A stretch of 64,000 nucleotides of DNA, from the NCBI RefSeq assembly GCF_009296315.1, contig NZ_WHLY01000002.1, forward strand, positions 5,368,501-5,432,500, given 5' to 3'. The notes under the pieces are model-generated. The model was not told the DNA's origin. It made no database searches and saw nothing but the letters and a program-made list of their open reading frames with translations. The position numbers and the translations under genes are program-made. Of this stretch, positions 28,386-36,676 are shown in pieces (positions within the stretch are counted from its first letter, which is position 1; the number at the start of each line of letters is the position of its first letter). This stretch comes from Salmonirosea aquatica (GTDB lineage: Bacteria > Bacteroidota > Bacteroidia > Cytophagales > Spirosomataceae).

Positions 28386-29579
28386 ATGAAAAAAAGATTA
28401 ACCGTGTTAGTCCTCTTATTAAGCATTAAATGCTTTGCAGCTCCTAAAAAAGTAAAGATTTCAAATGCATCTGATACAATATTAAAAGCATGTGTATATG
28501 TAAGTACTACTGCTGATGATTTAGGATTGGCTGCAGGTGAATTTAAATCCCTTTCAATTGGTGAGATGTTCGTTTATGAATATGATTATAAAAATGGAAG
28601 GTTTATACATACAGTTGTTTTTTTAAAGAATGATGATAAAATTATTGTCAGCTCTTATCAAGCATCATCTTCGGATCCAAAAGAAGTAACTATCAACATT
28701 ACAAAACCGAATCAAAAACAAGTTGATAGGCCTGAGGTAGATAGAATGAGGAGACTCATAGATGACGAAATTGTTAATTTTTCAAAAACATATGTATCTA
28801 CTATTAGAGTTGATGGCGATGCAAGTTTAGGGCTTCAAGAGTATTTAGGAGCTATTGCTGTTATTGATACTGCACAAAAAGATATGCGCAAAGCTGTTAA
28901 ACTGCTTTATACAGCAAGACAACTAGAAATATCGGAAACTCCTCCTCTGAGTGGAAGAAATTTTCAAGAAACATACAAAATCACAAAAGAATTTGCAGGC
29001 GAAGCTGGTGTATCTGTGCCTGGGGCATTTTCATCAGGTATAAATTTTTCTCATGGGGACATGCAGGAGATTACATTATCGTGTAAGACTATAGGAAACG
29101 TACTTCTTCCTACAAGGCCAGGTATTACACCAATTGGGACGCTTTTAGACTTTGATGAAAAAAATGTAGAAAATGTTGTTGGTACAATCACGGCAACTTT
29201 AGACTCATGTAATACTTGTATACTTCAACAAATTCAAGGCTTACTAGCCCACTCTGGATTGGCAGTAAACGTAAAAAGATTTAAAAAATCTAATATTGCC
29301 TTTACTTCAAGTGCTTCAAATGTTGTTACCGCAAATGGAACATATGTTTATGAAAACGGCTATGATTATTTTGATCTGATTTCGGCAAGAGTGATTGCTA
29401 TTGGTCTTACTGGGATAAACTTAAAAACAAATTTTGCTCAAACTGTGGTTGAAAAACTAAAAGTCAAGAAAAATGAACTTGACAACCTAGTTAATAATCA
29501 ACAATTGAACGTTGACAGACTAAAAGCTCAACTAAAAGAAATCACAGACTTAATTTCAAAATTAGAAACTTACAAATGA
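28386..29579 (+). CDS. AT-rich exported hypothetical protein with C-terminal coiled coil
   Basis: A 397-residue protein with no recognised family. ATG 28386 begins a Sec signal peptide (MKKRLTVLVLLLSIKCFA, cleaved before APKK); an in-frame ATG at 28365 would spoil it. The N-terminal 110 residues look like a beta domain (VKISNASDTILKACVYVSTT then KNGRFIHTVVFLKNDDKIIVSS), the centre is mixed, with VNVKRFKKSNIAFTSS, and the last 45 residues (NELDNLVNNQQLNVDRLKAQ and on) predict a coiled coil. Codons are strongly A/T-ending, unlike neighbours, so recent acquisition is likely. Its stop overlaps the start of a 46-codon Cys-rich ORF. Confidence 0.72.
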   Translation: MKKRLTVLVLLLSIKCFAAPKKVKISNASDTILKACVYVSTTADDLGLAAGEFKSLSIGEMFVYEYDYKNGRFIHTVVFLKNDDKIIVSSYQASSSDPKEVTINITKPNQKQVDRPEVDRMRRLIDDEIVNFSKTYVSTIRVDGDASLGLQEYLGAIAVIDTAQKDMRKAVKLLYTARQLEISETPPLSGRNFQETYKITKEFAGEAGVSVPGAFSSGINFSHGDMQEITLSCKTIGNVLLPTRPGITPIGTLLDFDEKNVENVVGTITATLDSCNTCILQQIQGLLAHSGLAVNVKRFKKSNIAFTSSASNVVTANGTYVYENGYDYFDLISARVIAIGLTGINLKTNFAQTVVEKLKVKKNELDNLVNNQQLNVDRLKAQLKEITDLISKLETYK

Positions 29580-29716
29580 GCAACTGTGGTCATCCCGCTA
29601 ACCCTGATCTGCAATCGGGACGATGGCCCGCTGACGTTGCATCTTGCCGCGTCTGTAACGCGATCTGCGTACAAGTGGGCCATCTACATTCACACTCAAA
29701 GTCAGAATTTTCATAA
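29576..29716 (+). CDS. 46-residue Cys/His-rich small protein
   Basis: A short frame starting ATG 29576, which overlaps the TGA of the preceding gene (ATGA), and ending TAA 29714-29716. The peptide begins MSNCGHPANPDLQSGRW and has Cys at 4, 24, 27 and 31 with His at 6, 36, 38 and 40, a pattern (CxH...CxxCxxxC...HxHxH) that suggests metal binding. Its composition is richer in GC than the gene it overlaps. No family recognised. The coupling overlap and Cys/His spacing favour a real gene, but chance remains possible at this length. Confidence 0.45.
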   Translation: MSNCGHPANPDLQSGRWPADVASCRVCNAICVQVGHLHSHSKSEFS

Positions 29717-29757
29717 GTCATTGAAGCAGGAAGTAGCTCCCATGCATCCACTTCCCC

Positions 29758-30846
29758 CTACCTCATAATCCGCCGAGCATTGTCCGAATAGATTTTTTTC
29801 AGGGTGGCCTTGTTGAGATCGAGTCCGTGCAGGGGCCAATGGTAGGAGAAGCGCCCGTGCTCGTAAAAATGCTCATCGGCTGATTCCAGAATCCGGAAGG
29901 TGATGCGGTACATGGACGACTCGTTGCCCATGTCAGTACCGTAGACAATCCGGTTGGCGTATTTTTCCATGAAGGCTTTGGCGAAGCGGGGTATCGGCGA
30001 AAACTCCCCGTAGCGGGCCGCCACATCGGCGTACAGGTTGGGGTAGGCATCAAACAGCCGTCCCAACTTCCCCAAATCGGAATTGCAATTGGCGAGGTGG
30101 CAGGCAATGAACGTGGTACCGGGGTTGTCGCGCACAGCATGTTCCAGCGTAGCGACCAACTGATCGTGATCCAGGATGCCCGGCTTGGTCATGTCTACAT
30201 TCCATTTGGCCGCATTCATCAGGCCGTCGTTGGTCGAGTCGGGCTTTTGGTACATCCATTCGTCTTCGGAAACGTGGATGCTCACGGGCATCCGCAGTTC
30301 GGCGCACTTGGCGAGCAGCGGTTTCATGCGGGGATCGTCGATGTGCATCCCGTAGCCGGGGGTAGGTTTGGAATACAACTCACCCAGTCCCTTATCGCCC
30401 AATTCGCCCACGCCTTTGGCCCCTTTTGCGTGGCAACGCACCAGTTCGGCCACGGCGCGCTGCGCCCAATCCGGCTTGTCGGCATCGGTATAGTTGAACC
30501 CGCACCAGACCTCAAATCGGTCGGGGTAGCGGGCGTACTTCTGCGCGATCGCATCAAAAGCCGCCCCCGTGGCGTAGGTGAGTACCATGGATTTGGCAAT
30601 ACCTACCTCATCCATGGTTTTTACCCATTCGTCCACTTCCTGGTCGTTTTTTGGATAATCGTGCGCGTGAAAATCCACGACGGGGTATCTGGCTTTGGGT
30701 ACGGTGGTTTTGGGAATATTGTAAATGGAATTGGGCCGGTAATCCTTCAATTTGAGGGTAGCGGCTACCTGCGCCCAACCAGGGAAAAATCCCAGCAGGA
30801 GTCCGGTCACCAGAAATAGGGACACTAATTTTCGACCTGATTTCAT
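29758..30846 (-). CDS. Exported amidohydrolase-family metal-dependent hydrolase
   Basis: A 362-residue protein of the amidohydrolase 2 TIM-barrel family. ATG 30846 opens a Sec signal peptide (MKSGRKLVSLFLVTGLLLGF, ending GWAQ); nearby ATGs at 30855/30858 would also work and the much longer open frame to 31335 overlaps a divergent gene. The first metal ligand pair is in YPVVDFHAHDYP; FIACHLANCNSDLGKLG (barrel His) and VYGTDMGNES (metal Asp) follow in the expected order, and the C-terminal DLNKATLKKIYSDNARRIM is typical. Reactions in the family are decarboxylations or hydrolyses of small aromatic or lactone substrates; the substrate is unknown. Divergently oriented from the methyltransferase at 31024. 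Confidence 0.85.
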   Translation of the reverse strand: MKSGRKLVSLFLVTGLLLGFFPGWAQVAATLKLKDYRPNSIYNIPKTTVPKARYPVVDFHAHDYPKNDQEVDEWVKTMDEVGIAKSMVLTYATGAAFDAIAQKYARYPDRFEVWCGFNYTDADKPDWAQRAVAELVRCHAKGAKGVGELGDKGLGELYSKPTPGYGMHIDDPRMKPLLAKCAELRMPVSIHVSEDEWMYQKPDSTNDGLMNAAKWNVDMTKPGILDHDQLVATLEHAVRDNPGTTFIACHLANCNSDLGKLGRLFDAYPNLYADVAARYGEFSPIPRFAKAFMEKYANRIVYGTDMGNESSMYRITFRILESADEHFYEHGRFSYHWPLHGLDLNKATLKKIYSDNARRIMR

Positions 30847-31023
30847 TTCGTGCATCATGGGGGTAGGTAGCTTGGGAGCAGTTAGGTTTACAAAACTTAA
30901 AATCAGAAAACGGTCAATCCTACTAGCGGGCGGCATGCGGATTATGAATCCGTTGGATAAGAGGTACCCGCCCGCCGATGCTCCGGAAGGTAGAAATCGG
31001 GAATCGTGTTTTTTTAATTTGCT

Positions 31024-31761
31024 ATGAAAGACAACTTCTCCACCGGTTCCGATCAATACGCCCAATTCCGCCCAACCTACCCTCAGGCGGTGTTTGCGTA
31101 TCTGTCGACTCTGACCGAAAACAAGGGTCGCGCCTGGGACTGCGGTACCGGCAATGGTCAGGTAGCCGTAGAATTGGCAAAAACGTTTGCGGAAGTATTT
31201 GCGACGGATTTCAGCCAGTCCCAGATCGGGCAGGCGGTGCTGCGGGAAAATATCGAATATTCCGTGCAGCGGGCGGAGCAAACCAATTTTCCGGATGATT
31301 TTTTTGACCTCATCACGGTAGCCCAGGCGATTCACTGGTTCGATTTTGAGCCTTTTTACCAGGAAGTCCGCCGCACGGCCAAGCCCGGTGCCCTGCTGGT
31401 CGTGCTGGGGTACGGGTTGTTAAAAATTTCGAAAAACGTCGATGCCGTAATCGATCATTTTTATCACCACATCGTGGGTAGCTTTTGGGATAAGGAAAGA
31501 CGCTACATCGATGAAAACTACCAGTCCATTCCGTTCCCTTTTCCGGAGCTCAAGGTACCCGCTTTTTCCAATACCCTCGTCTGGTCGCTGGATCATCTGC
31601 TGGGGTACCTGTCTACCTGGTCGGCGGTCAGGCATTTCATCGCGGCCCACGGATATGATCCCCTGGACGAGCTTCGACCCGAGCTGGCGGTAGCCTGGGG
31701 TAGCCAATCCGTTCAAGACGTACACTTTCCTATTTTAGTGCGAATTGGTAGAATTCAGTAG
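31024..31761 (+). CDS. Class I SAM-dependent methyltransferase
   Basis: A 245-residue methyltransferase of the UbiE/trans-aconitate type. Motif I is WDCGTGNGQVAVELA (residues 38-52), the acidic residue ending strand 2 is in VFATDFSQSQI, motif II/III LITVAQAIHWFDFEPFYQEVRR, then PGALLVVLGYG. The start SDQYAQFRPTYP is typical of small-molecule methyltransferases annotated only generally. No substrate can be inferred, and the neighbours are unrelated. Confidence 0.88.
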   Translation: MKDNFSTGSDQYAQFRPTYPQAVFAYLSTLTENKGRAWDCGTGNGQVAVELAKTFAEVFATDFSQSQIGQAVLRENIEYSVQRAEQTNFPDDFFDLITVAQAIHWFDFEPFYQEVRRTAKPGALLVVLGYGLLKISKNVDAVIDHFYHHIVGSFWDKERRYIDENYQSIPFPFPELKVPAFSNTLVWSLDHLLGYLSTWSAVRHFIAAHGYDPLDELRPELAVAWGSQSVQDVHFPILVRIGRIQ

Positions 31762-31848
31762 ATCAGCAGAATTTAACTATACCGTAAAATCGAATCGCGA
31801 TTCGTTTAGTACTTTTAGAATTTAAATCCTTCGCTCTTTCAAATTGGT

Positions 31849-32637
31849 ATGATTCGAAAGCTTTACTTTCTTCTGCTGTCTCCGTTCTTTTTATTTAACG
31901 CCCATGCTCAGTCCGGGAGCCGGGAATTTCAGGTCGAAGAAGCCAAACAGGCCGTGGCGGTGGATGCGACGCACTTCTATGTAATCAACAACAGCACCAT
32001 CCGCAAGTACCTGAAAAATTCCGGGGAATTGGTGGCTTCCTGGGATGGTACCTCGCAGGGCATCGTGCACCTGAACAGCGGGGTGGTGATCAAGGGCAAA
32101 CTCTACTGCGCCAACTCCAACTACCCCGATCAGCCCATGACCAGCTCAGTTGAAATATTTGATACCCGTACTCTGCAACACACAAGTACCCATAGCTTCG
32201 GGATCGCCCAGCACGGTTCCCTTACCTGGCTGGATCAGAAAGACGGGTACTGGTATGTGGGTTTTGCCGAGTATAGCGGTCGTAATGCCAGCGCGGGGCG
32301 GGATGGCCGCTGGACTAGCCTGGTCAAATACGGCCGGGACTGGCGGCAGCTCGAAGCCTGGGTGTACCCCAAAAACCTCCTCGACCGCTTTGCGCCCATG
32401 AGCAATTCGGGGGGTACCTGGGGGCAGGATGGTCTGCTCTATATTACTGGACACGATCATCCGGAGGTCTATGTGCTCCAACTACCTAGATCTGGCTATA
32501 CCCTGGACTATATAAAAACCATCCCTCTACCCATCGCCGGGCAGGGCATTGCCATGGACCGTGCCGTAAAAAACAAGCGGGTACTCTGGGGTATCAACCG
32601 CGCCAAACGTACCGTAATTCGCACCGAACTGGAATGA
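31849..32637 (+). CDS. Exported beta-propeller-like hypothetical protein
   Basis: A 262-residue secreted protein with signal peptide MIRKLYFLLLSPFFLFNAHAQ. The body alternates beta-strand motifs such as AVDATHFYVINNSTIRKY, NSGVVIKGKLYCANSNYP, VEIFDTRTLQHTSTHSFG and LTWLDQKDGYWYVGFAEY, resembling proteins loosely labelled cycloisomerase/propeller in Bacteroidota. No active site recognised. It precedes a phosphodiesterase gene by 18 bases on the same strand, so the two may be co-transcribed. Confidence 0.7.
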   Translation: MIRKLYFLLLSPFFLFNAHAQSGSREFQVEEAKQAVAVDATHFYVINNSTIRKYLKNSGELVASWDGTSQGIVHLNSGVVIKGKLYCANSNYPDQPMTSSVEIFDTRTLQHTSTHSFGIAQHGSLTWLDQKDGYWYVGFAEYSGRNASAGRDGRWTSLVKYGRDWRQLEAWVYPKNLLDRFAPMSNSGGTWGQDGLLYITGHDHPEVYVLQLPRSGYTLDYIKTIPLPIAGQGIAMDRAVKNKRVLWGINRAKRTVIRTELE

Positions 32638-32655
32638 CCAACCCAAAACGTCTGT

Positions 32656-34188
32656 ATGAAAAAACTACTTCCTACCTTTTGTCTGAGTCTCCTGTTGGGC
32701 GGATTCTTGTCCCTGTCGGGTTACGGACAGACTACCCCGACCCGGCATAAAACCCTGCTCGTTTTTTTTGACGGACTGCGGCCCGATTATATCACTTCCG
32801 AATTGATGCCCAATCTCTTTGCCTTTAAGCAAAAGGCCAGCGTGGGCCAGCGGCACCACAGCGTTTTCCCTACCGTGACGCGGGTCAATTCGGCTTCCTA
32901 CGCTACGGGCTCGTATCCGGGTACCCACGGGATTCTGGGCAATTCGGTGTATTTTCCTCAGGTCAATAAAACCAAAAGCGTGGGTACTACCTACGGCGAC
33001 CTGACCAAAATTGCCGGGGCCATCGACGGTCCGCTGCTGACCGCCGTTTCATTGGGCGAAGTGCTTCAATCGGCGGGTGAGCGCATGATGGTGTTCAGTT
33101 CGGGTACCACCGGACAGGCCTATTTGCAAAATTATACCGTCAGCGGCGGGGCGATTATCAACCCGGACCTGATCCTGCCCGAATCCTTCAAACCGCAGGT
33201 ACTGGCCGACCTCGGGGCTGTTGCAACCGCCGGAGAGGAGGACGAAAACCGCCACGCCTGGATTACTGATGCCTACCTCAAATACGGCCTCGACGCGCAG
33301 GGACCGCTGGTGAGCGCAATCTGGTACTCCGATCCCGACGGAGCCGCACACAGCCACGGCATCGGTTCGCCGGAAGCCGTGCGGGCCATTCATTTCGTGG
33401 ATGCGCAGTTTGGAAGGATTTTGGAGGCTCTGAAAGCCAGGGAATTGTCTGATTCAATCAATATTCTCATTTCCGCCGATCATGGATTTGTGACGCATGT
33501 CGGCAAGCAAAATCTCACGGATTTTCTGATTGCGCAGAGGTTGAAAAAAGACAAGGAATCGGACGATGTGGTGGTGGCCGAAGGCGCTATTTACGTAAAA
33601 GATCACGAACCCGAAGCCATAAAGAAAATCGTCGCCGCGCTGCAAAAGGAAGAATGGATGGGCGCGATTTTCACCCAGGCCCGACCGGATGACGCGATTC
33701 AGGGCTGGGTGGATGGTACCCTTTCCTTCGCGACCATTCATTACAACCACCCGACCCGCGTGGGAGATATTCTGGTCGCCCCCAACTGGAACGACGATAA
33801 AAATGCCCAGGGCTACGCGGGCACCGACTTTTCGGGCGGTGTGGCCGGGCACGGCGGATCGAGCCCCTACGAAATCAACATCGCCCTGCTGGCGCGTGGC
33901 CCCGATTTCAAAGCGTCGGTGGCAGGTACCCTACCTACCTCCAACGTGGACCTGGCCCCCACAATTTTGAGTATCTACGACCTACCCGTACCGGCTACCA
34001 TGGAGGGCCGGGTGATGGGGGAGTTTCTAAAAAAGAAAACCCCATCCGCCGGAAAACTCGTGCAGGAAACCCGTAAAACGGAGGTAACCTACCCCTGGGG
34101 TACCTACACCCTCACGCTGCAACGCTCGGTACTGGGGCCATATCAGTACGTGGATTATACGCGGGTGGAGCGGAAATTGGGGAAGTGA
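32656..34188 (+). CDS. Exported type I phosphodiesterase/nucleotide pyrophosphatase (alkaline phosphatase superfamily)
   Basis: A 510-residue secreted metallohydrolase. A signal peptide (MKKLLPTFCLSLLLGG through GYGQ) is followed by LLVFFDGLRPDY with metal-ligand Asp39, and FPTVTRVNSASYATG in which Thr75 is in the nucleophile position of nucleotide pyrophosphatases. Further di-zinc ligands are in WYSDPDGAAHSHG, LISADHGFVTHVG and GVAGHGGSSPYE. The enzyme should hydrolyse phosphodiesters or pyrophosphates such as nucleotide sugars or phospholipid head groups. Length is a little above the catalytic core (about 400), the extra residues being at the C-terminus. Confidence 0.9.
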   Translation: MKKLLPTFCLSLLLGGFLSLSGYGQTTPTRHKTLLVFFDGLRPDYITSELMPNLFAFKQKASVGQRHHSVFPTVTRVNSASYATGSYPGTHGILGNSVYFPQVNKTKSVGTTYGDLTKIAGAIDGPLLTAVSLGEVLQSAGERMMVFSSGTTGQAYLQNYTVSGGAIINPDLILPESFKPQVLADLGAVATAGEEDENRHAWITDAYLKYGLDAQGPLVSAIWYSDPDGAAHSHGIGSPEAVRAIHFVDAQFGRILEALKARELSDSINILISADHGFVTHVGKQNLTDFLIAQRLKKDKESDDVVVAEGAIYVKDHEPEAIKKIVAALQKEEWMGAIFTQARPDDAIQGWVDGTLSFATIHYNHPTRVGDILVAPNWNDDKNAQGYAGTDFSGGVAGHGGSSPYEINIALLARGPDFKASVAGTLPTSNVDLAPTILSIYDLPVPATMEGRVMGEFLKKKTPSAGKLVQETRKTEVTYPWGTYTLTLQRSVLGPYQYVDYTRVERKLGK

Positions 34189-34371
34189 GAATCAGCTTAT
34201 CAGTTATCTTGACCGGGAGTTTTCTGAAAATAGCCCGTTTCCCTTTGCAATGCCAATCAACCGGATTTAATCGTAACAATTATTTATAAGCATTCCTGTC
34301 CATTTTGTGGAATAGAAAAGAATTGGCTCGGATATTTGTATATTTATAATCTGAGCGCAAAAACAAGAAAT

Positions 34372-34599
34372 ATGAACTACATAGATAGAATAACGGCAAA
34401 TCCGGATGTGATGCTTGGTAAGCCCGTGATTAAGGGTACTCGCATTACGGTAGAATTAATTCTGCGAAAAATTACGGGTGGCTATACGTTCGACGAGATA
34501 CTCCAGATGTATCCCCACATTACCAAAGATGATATTTTGGCTTCCATAGGGTATGCTGCCTCCGTGCTGGAAAGTGAAGATACCTTGCAAAGCGTCTGA
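34372..34599 (+). CDS. DUF433 antitoxin-like protein (VapB45 type)
   Basis: A 75-residue DNA-binding-like protein covering DUF433: ITANPDVMLGKPVIKGTRITVELILRKITGGYTFDEILQMYPHITKDDILASIGYA is the canonical family sequence with a winged or helix-turn-helix fold. ATG 34372 is preferred to the in-frame ATG 34336. It is followed after two bases by a DUF5615 protein, the standard order of the VapBC45-like toxin-antitoxin module, so it is expected to neutralise that partner and to repress the operon. Confidence 0.9.
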   Translation: MNYIDRITANPDVMLGKPVIKGTRITVELILRKITGGYTFDEILQMYPHITKDDILASIGYAASVLESEDTLQSV

Positions 34600-34601
34600 C
34601 T

Positions 34602-34949
34602 ATGATTTTGGCGGACGAAGGCTTAAATGGTAATTTAGTGAAGGCACTTCGGGGCGATAGCTACGAAGTAATATGGATTAAAGAATTGAATGCGGGTATG
34701 GCCGATAAAGATATTATCGCCTTAGCCCGGAAAAACAATCAGATAATTATTACGGAAGATAAGGACTTCGGAGAATGGATTTTCGCTCATCAGCTGACTG
34801 CAACGACTATTATATTCCTTCGTTATGATAAAGAGGATTATGATGCGATCCTGGCTTTTCTCCTGACAACCCTGAAATCTCTTGAAATTGAAAAGTCAAA
34901 CGAGTTTATTACAATTAATAAAAACAAAGTAAGACGTCGGAAGATGTAG
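34602..34949 (+). CDS. DUF5615 PIN-like toxin partner (VapC45 type)
   Basis: A 115-residue PIN-like protein. MILADEGLNGNLVKAL begins with the first acidic residue (Asp4) and IIITEDKDFGEWIF carries the second acidic cluster of the Mut7-C/PIN-like fold; family members are presumed ribonucleases. It lies two bases after the DUF433 gene, forming a two-gene toxin-antitoxin operon. A perfect 17-base inverted repeat stands just after its stop. Confidence 0.87.
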   Translation: MILADEGLNGNLVKALRGDSYEVIWIKELNAGMADKDIIALARKNNQIIITEDKDFGEWIFAHQLTATTIIFLRYDKEDYDAILAFLLTTLKSLEIEKSNEFITINKNKVRRRKM

Positions 34950-34958
34950 GTTATTTAA

Positions 34959-35014
34959 CGTGATCTTCGCCCTATGAATCCAAAGAAAACAGGCAGGATA
35001 GGGCGAAGATCACG
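34959..35014. repeat. Perfect 17-bp inverted repeat downstream of the toxin-antitoxin pair
   Basis: CGTGATCTTCGCCCTAT at 34959-34975 and its exact reverse complement at 34998-35014 enclose a 22-base loop. It starts 10 bases after the DUF5615 stop. No T run follows, so it is an atypical terminator; it may be a repeat element or an mRNA-stabilising hairpin. Confidence 0.7.
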
Positions 35015-35071
35015 AAAGCGAAATCAAATCAGGGAGCCTGATACAGGGCAGGTACCCTACCTCAACTTCAA

Positions 35072-35935
35072 TCAAACATTCAGCTTCTTCATATTGGCGT
35101 AGCTAATCGCAATCGCTTCCAGCGGGGGCTGCTTGGTGACATCCTGCTCCACGAAGAGGTGCTTCAGGCCGGCGGTTTTGCCCGCATCCAGAATGCGCTG
35201 GAAGTCGATGGAACCCATCCCTACCTCGGCAAATTCGCGTTTTTCGGTTTTGGCCATGTCTTTCATGTGCACCAGCGGGAAGCGGCCGGGATTCTGCTTA
35301 AACAGCGCCACGGGGTCCTGCTTGGCGAAGGAGGCCCAGTACAGGTCCAGTTCCATTTTTACCAGCTTGGGATCGGTACCTTTCAGAATCATGTCGTAAG
35401 GAATCTGTCCGTCTACGGTCTGAAATTCAAAATCATGGTTGTGGTAGGCAAACTGAATCCCGGCCTTCTTGCACGTTTCGCCCGATTGGTTGAAAAGATC
35501 GACAAATTTTTTGTAGTTGTCCAGGGTACGCTCATTGGGCATGATGAAGGCACATACCATGTACTTCTGTCCGGCTTCGGCGGCATCGTCCACAATCTGG
35601 CTCCAGCCATTTTTCAATTGATCGGGCATATAGTGACCGCTGGGGGTATTCATGCCGAGACTGCTGAGGTAGGTCTTGAATTCTTTGGGCGCCATACCGA
35701 AGTATTTCCCGTCGGCATAGCCGAAAGTTTCCAGTTCGGTATAGCCAATGTCGGCCACTTTTTTCAGGGTTTCCTTGGGTTCTTTGGCCATGAGTGCCCG
35801 CAGCGTGTACAGTTGCAGGCCAATGTCTTTGGGGGGCTTGGCAAAGGAAATATTCCGCGAAAGCAGCGGCAAGGTCAGTGCCAGGGCACCGGTTTTCAGG
35901 AATTCTTTGCGGGAAATCGGATTGGGAAAAGCCAT
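35072..35935 (-). CDS. Exported sugar phosphate isomerase/epimerase-family protein (xylose isomerase-like TIM barrel)
   Basis: A 287-residue AP-endonuclease-2/sugar isomerase-like TIM barrel. ATG 35935 gives a Tat-like leader: ISRKEFLKTGALALTLPLLS, with RK in place of the twin Arg. Family blocks are IGLQLYTLRALM, YTELETFGYADG, IQFAYHNHDFEF (the AYHNHDFEF metal site), MELDLYWASFA, FPLVHMKDM and VGMGSIDFQRIL. Such proteins accompany sugar catabolism or bind unknown sugars; no partner gene is adjacent. It is closed by no clear terminator of its own. Confidence 0.87.
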   Translation of the reverse strand: MAFPNPISRKEFLKTGALALTLPLLSRNISFAKPPKDIGLQLYTLRALMAKEPKETLKKVADIGYTELETFGYADGKYFGMAPKEFKTYLSSLGMNTPSGHYMPDQLKNGWSQIVDDAAEAGQKYMVCAFIMPNERTLDNYKKFVDLFNQSGETCKKAGIQFAYHNHDFEFQTVDGQIPYDMILKGTDPKLVKMELDLYWASFAKQDPVALFKQNPGRFPLVHMKDMAKTEKREFAEVGMGSIDFQRILDAGKTAGLKHLFVEQDVTKQPPLEAIAISYANMKKLNV

Positions 35936-36043
35936 GAATACGATAGGTTTGGAGTGAAAGCGCGTCAATCAATTCGATTGAACACTAAAACGCTGATAAA
36001 CTTCCAAACTTACATGATTTCAACGGAATCTTGAAAAAGAAAT

Positions 36044-36093
36044 AAAAGGCCCGGGCTGAGTAGAATCACGATTCTACCCAGCCCGGGCCTTTT
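36044..36093 (-). terminator. Strong hairpin terminator after the 140-residue exported protein gene
   Basis: AAAAGGCCCGGGCTG and CAGCCCGGGCCTTTT form the outer stem with GTAGAAT/ATTCTAC inside and a CAC-centred loop; only one unpaired position lies on each side. On the minus strand it lies downstream of the gene ending at 36127 and ends in T bases. Roughly 20 paired bases make it one of the strongest hairpins in the window. Confidence 0.88.
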
Positions 36094-36126
36094 GAGTACC
36101 CTATCGGTTTCCCCGCTTCAACCCCA

Positions 36127-36549
36127 CTAATTTCCCGCCACCAGGGTACGGGCCGGCATTTCGTAGAGGTTCAGCGTGGATAGATTTATTTCTTTGGTAA
36201 TTACCTGGGCACCGTTGGTGACGACCACCGAGTATTTGCCATCCTGAATTTCCGAAAAATTGAGCTTGAAACCGGACTTCTGCTCCCTTTTTCCCATGAC
36301 ATCTTCAAACAGTACATGCCCTTTCTCATCAACCAACTGCACTTCCACCCGATCGCCCAGTTTTTTTTCCACCAGCACGTTCATCGTCAGGCTTTTCTGA
36401 ATCCGGTACATCCCCACTTGGAAAGGTATCTTTTGGGCCGCCTGGTTTCCCTCGGTTTGGTCGCCCGGGATTGGATCTCCCGCAAAGGAAGCTTCGGTCA
36501 TCAACCCGCCGCAGAGGGCGATCATCAGCACAGTTTTGAAAATTTTCAT
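36127..36549 (-). CDS. Small exported beta-sandwich-like protein
   Basis: A 140-residue secreted protein with signal peptide MKIFKTVLMIALCGGLMTEASFA. After a short linker the remaining 95 residues look like one immunoglobulin-like or T9SS C-terminal-type beta sandwich: VEVQLVDEKGHVLFEDVMG and LNFSEIQDGKYSVVVTNG resemble the strand pattern of DUF3244 and sorting-domain proteins. No catalytic residue is seen. It is monocistronic with its own strong terminator, consistent with an abundantly made envelope protein, though this is inference. Confidence 0.7.
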   Translation of the reverse strand: MKIFKTVLMIALCGGLMTEASFAGDPIPGDQTEGNQAAQKIPFQVGMYRIQKSLTMNVLVEKKLGDRVEVQLVDEKGHVLFEDVMGKREQKSGFKLNFSEIQDGKYSVVVTNGAQVITKEINLSTLNLYEMPARTLVAGN

Positions 36550-36676
36550 GGCTCTTGAAGATTTTAGGATTAAAAAATGATTTTCTTATCTTAAAGTCTA
36601 AAAGAGAAAGTCTGCAAAGGCTGTGTGACAGAATTTAGGGCGAGCGGTAAAATAAAAGGATGAACGGAAGGCCGTT

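Noticed and set aside
30846-31335. N-terminal extension of the amidohydrolase frame by about 160 residues
   Set aside because: The extension overlaps the divergent methyltransferase gene and precedes a clear signal peptide starting at 30846.
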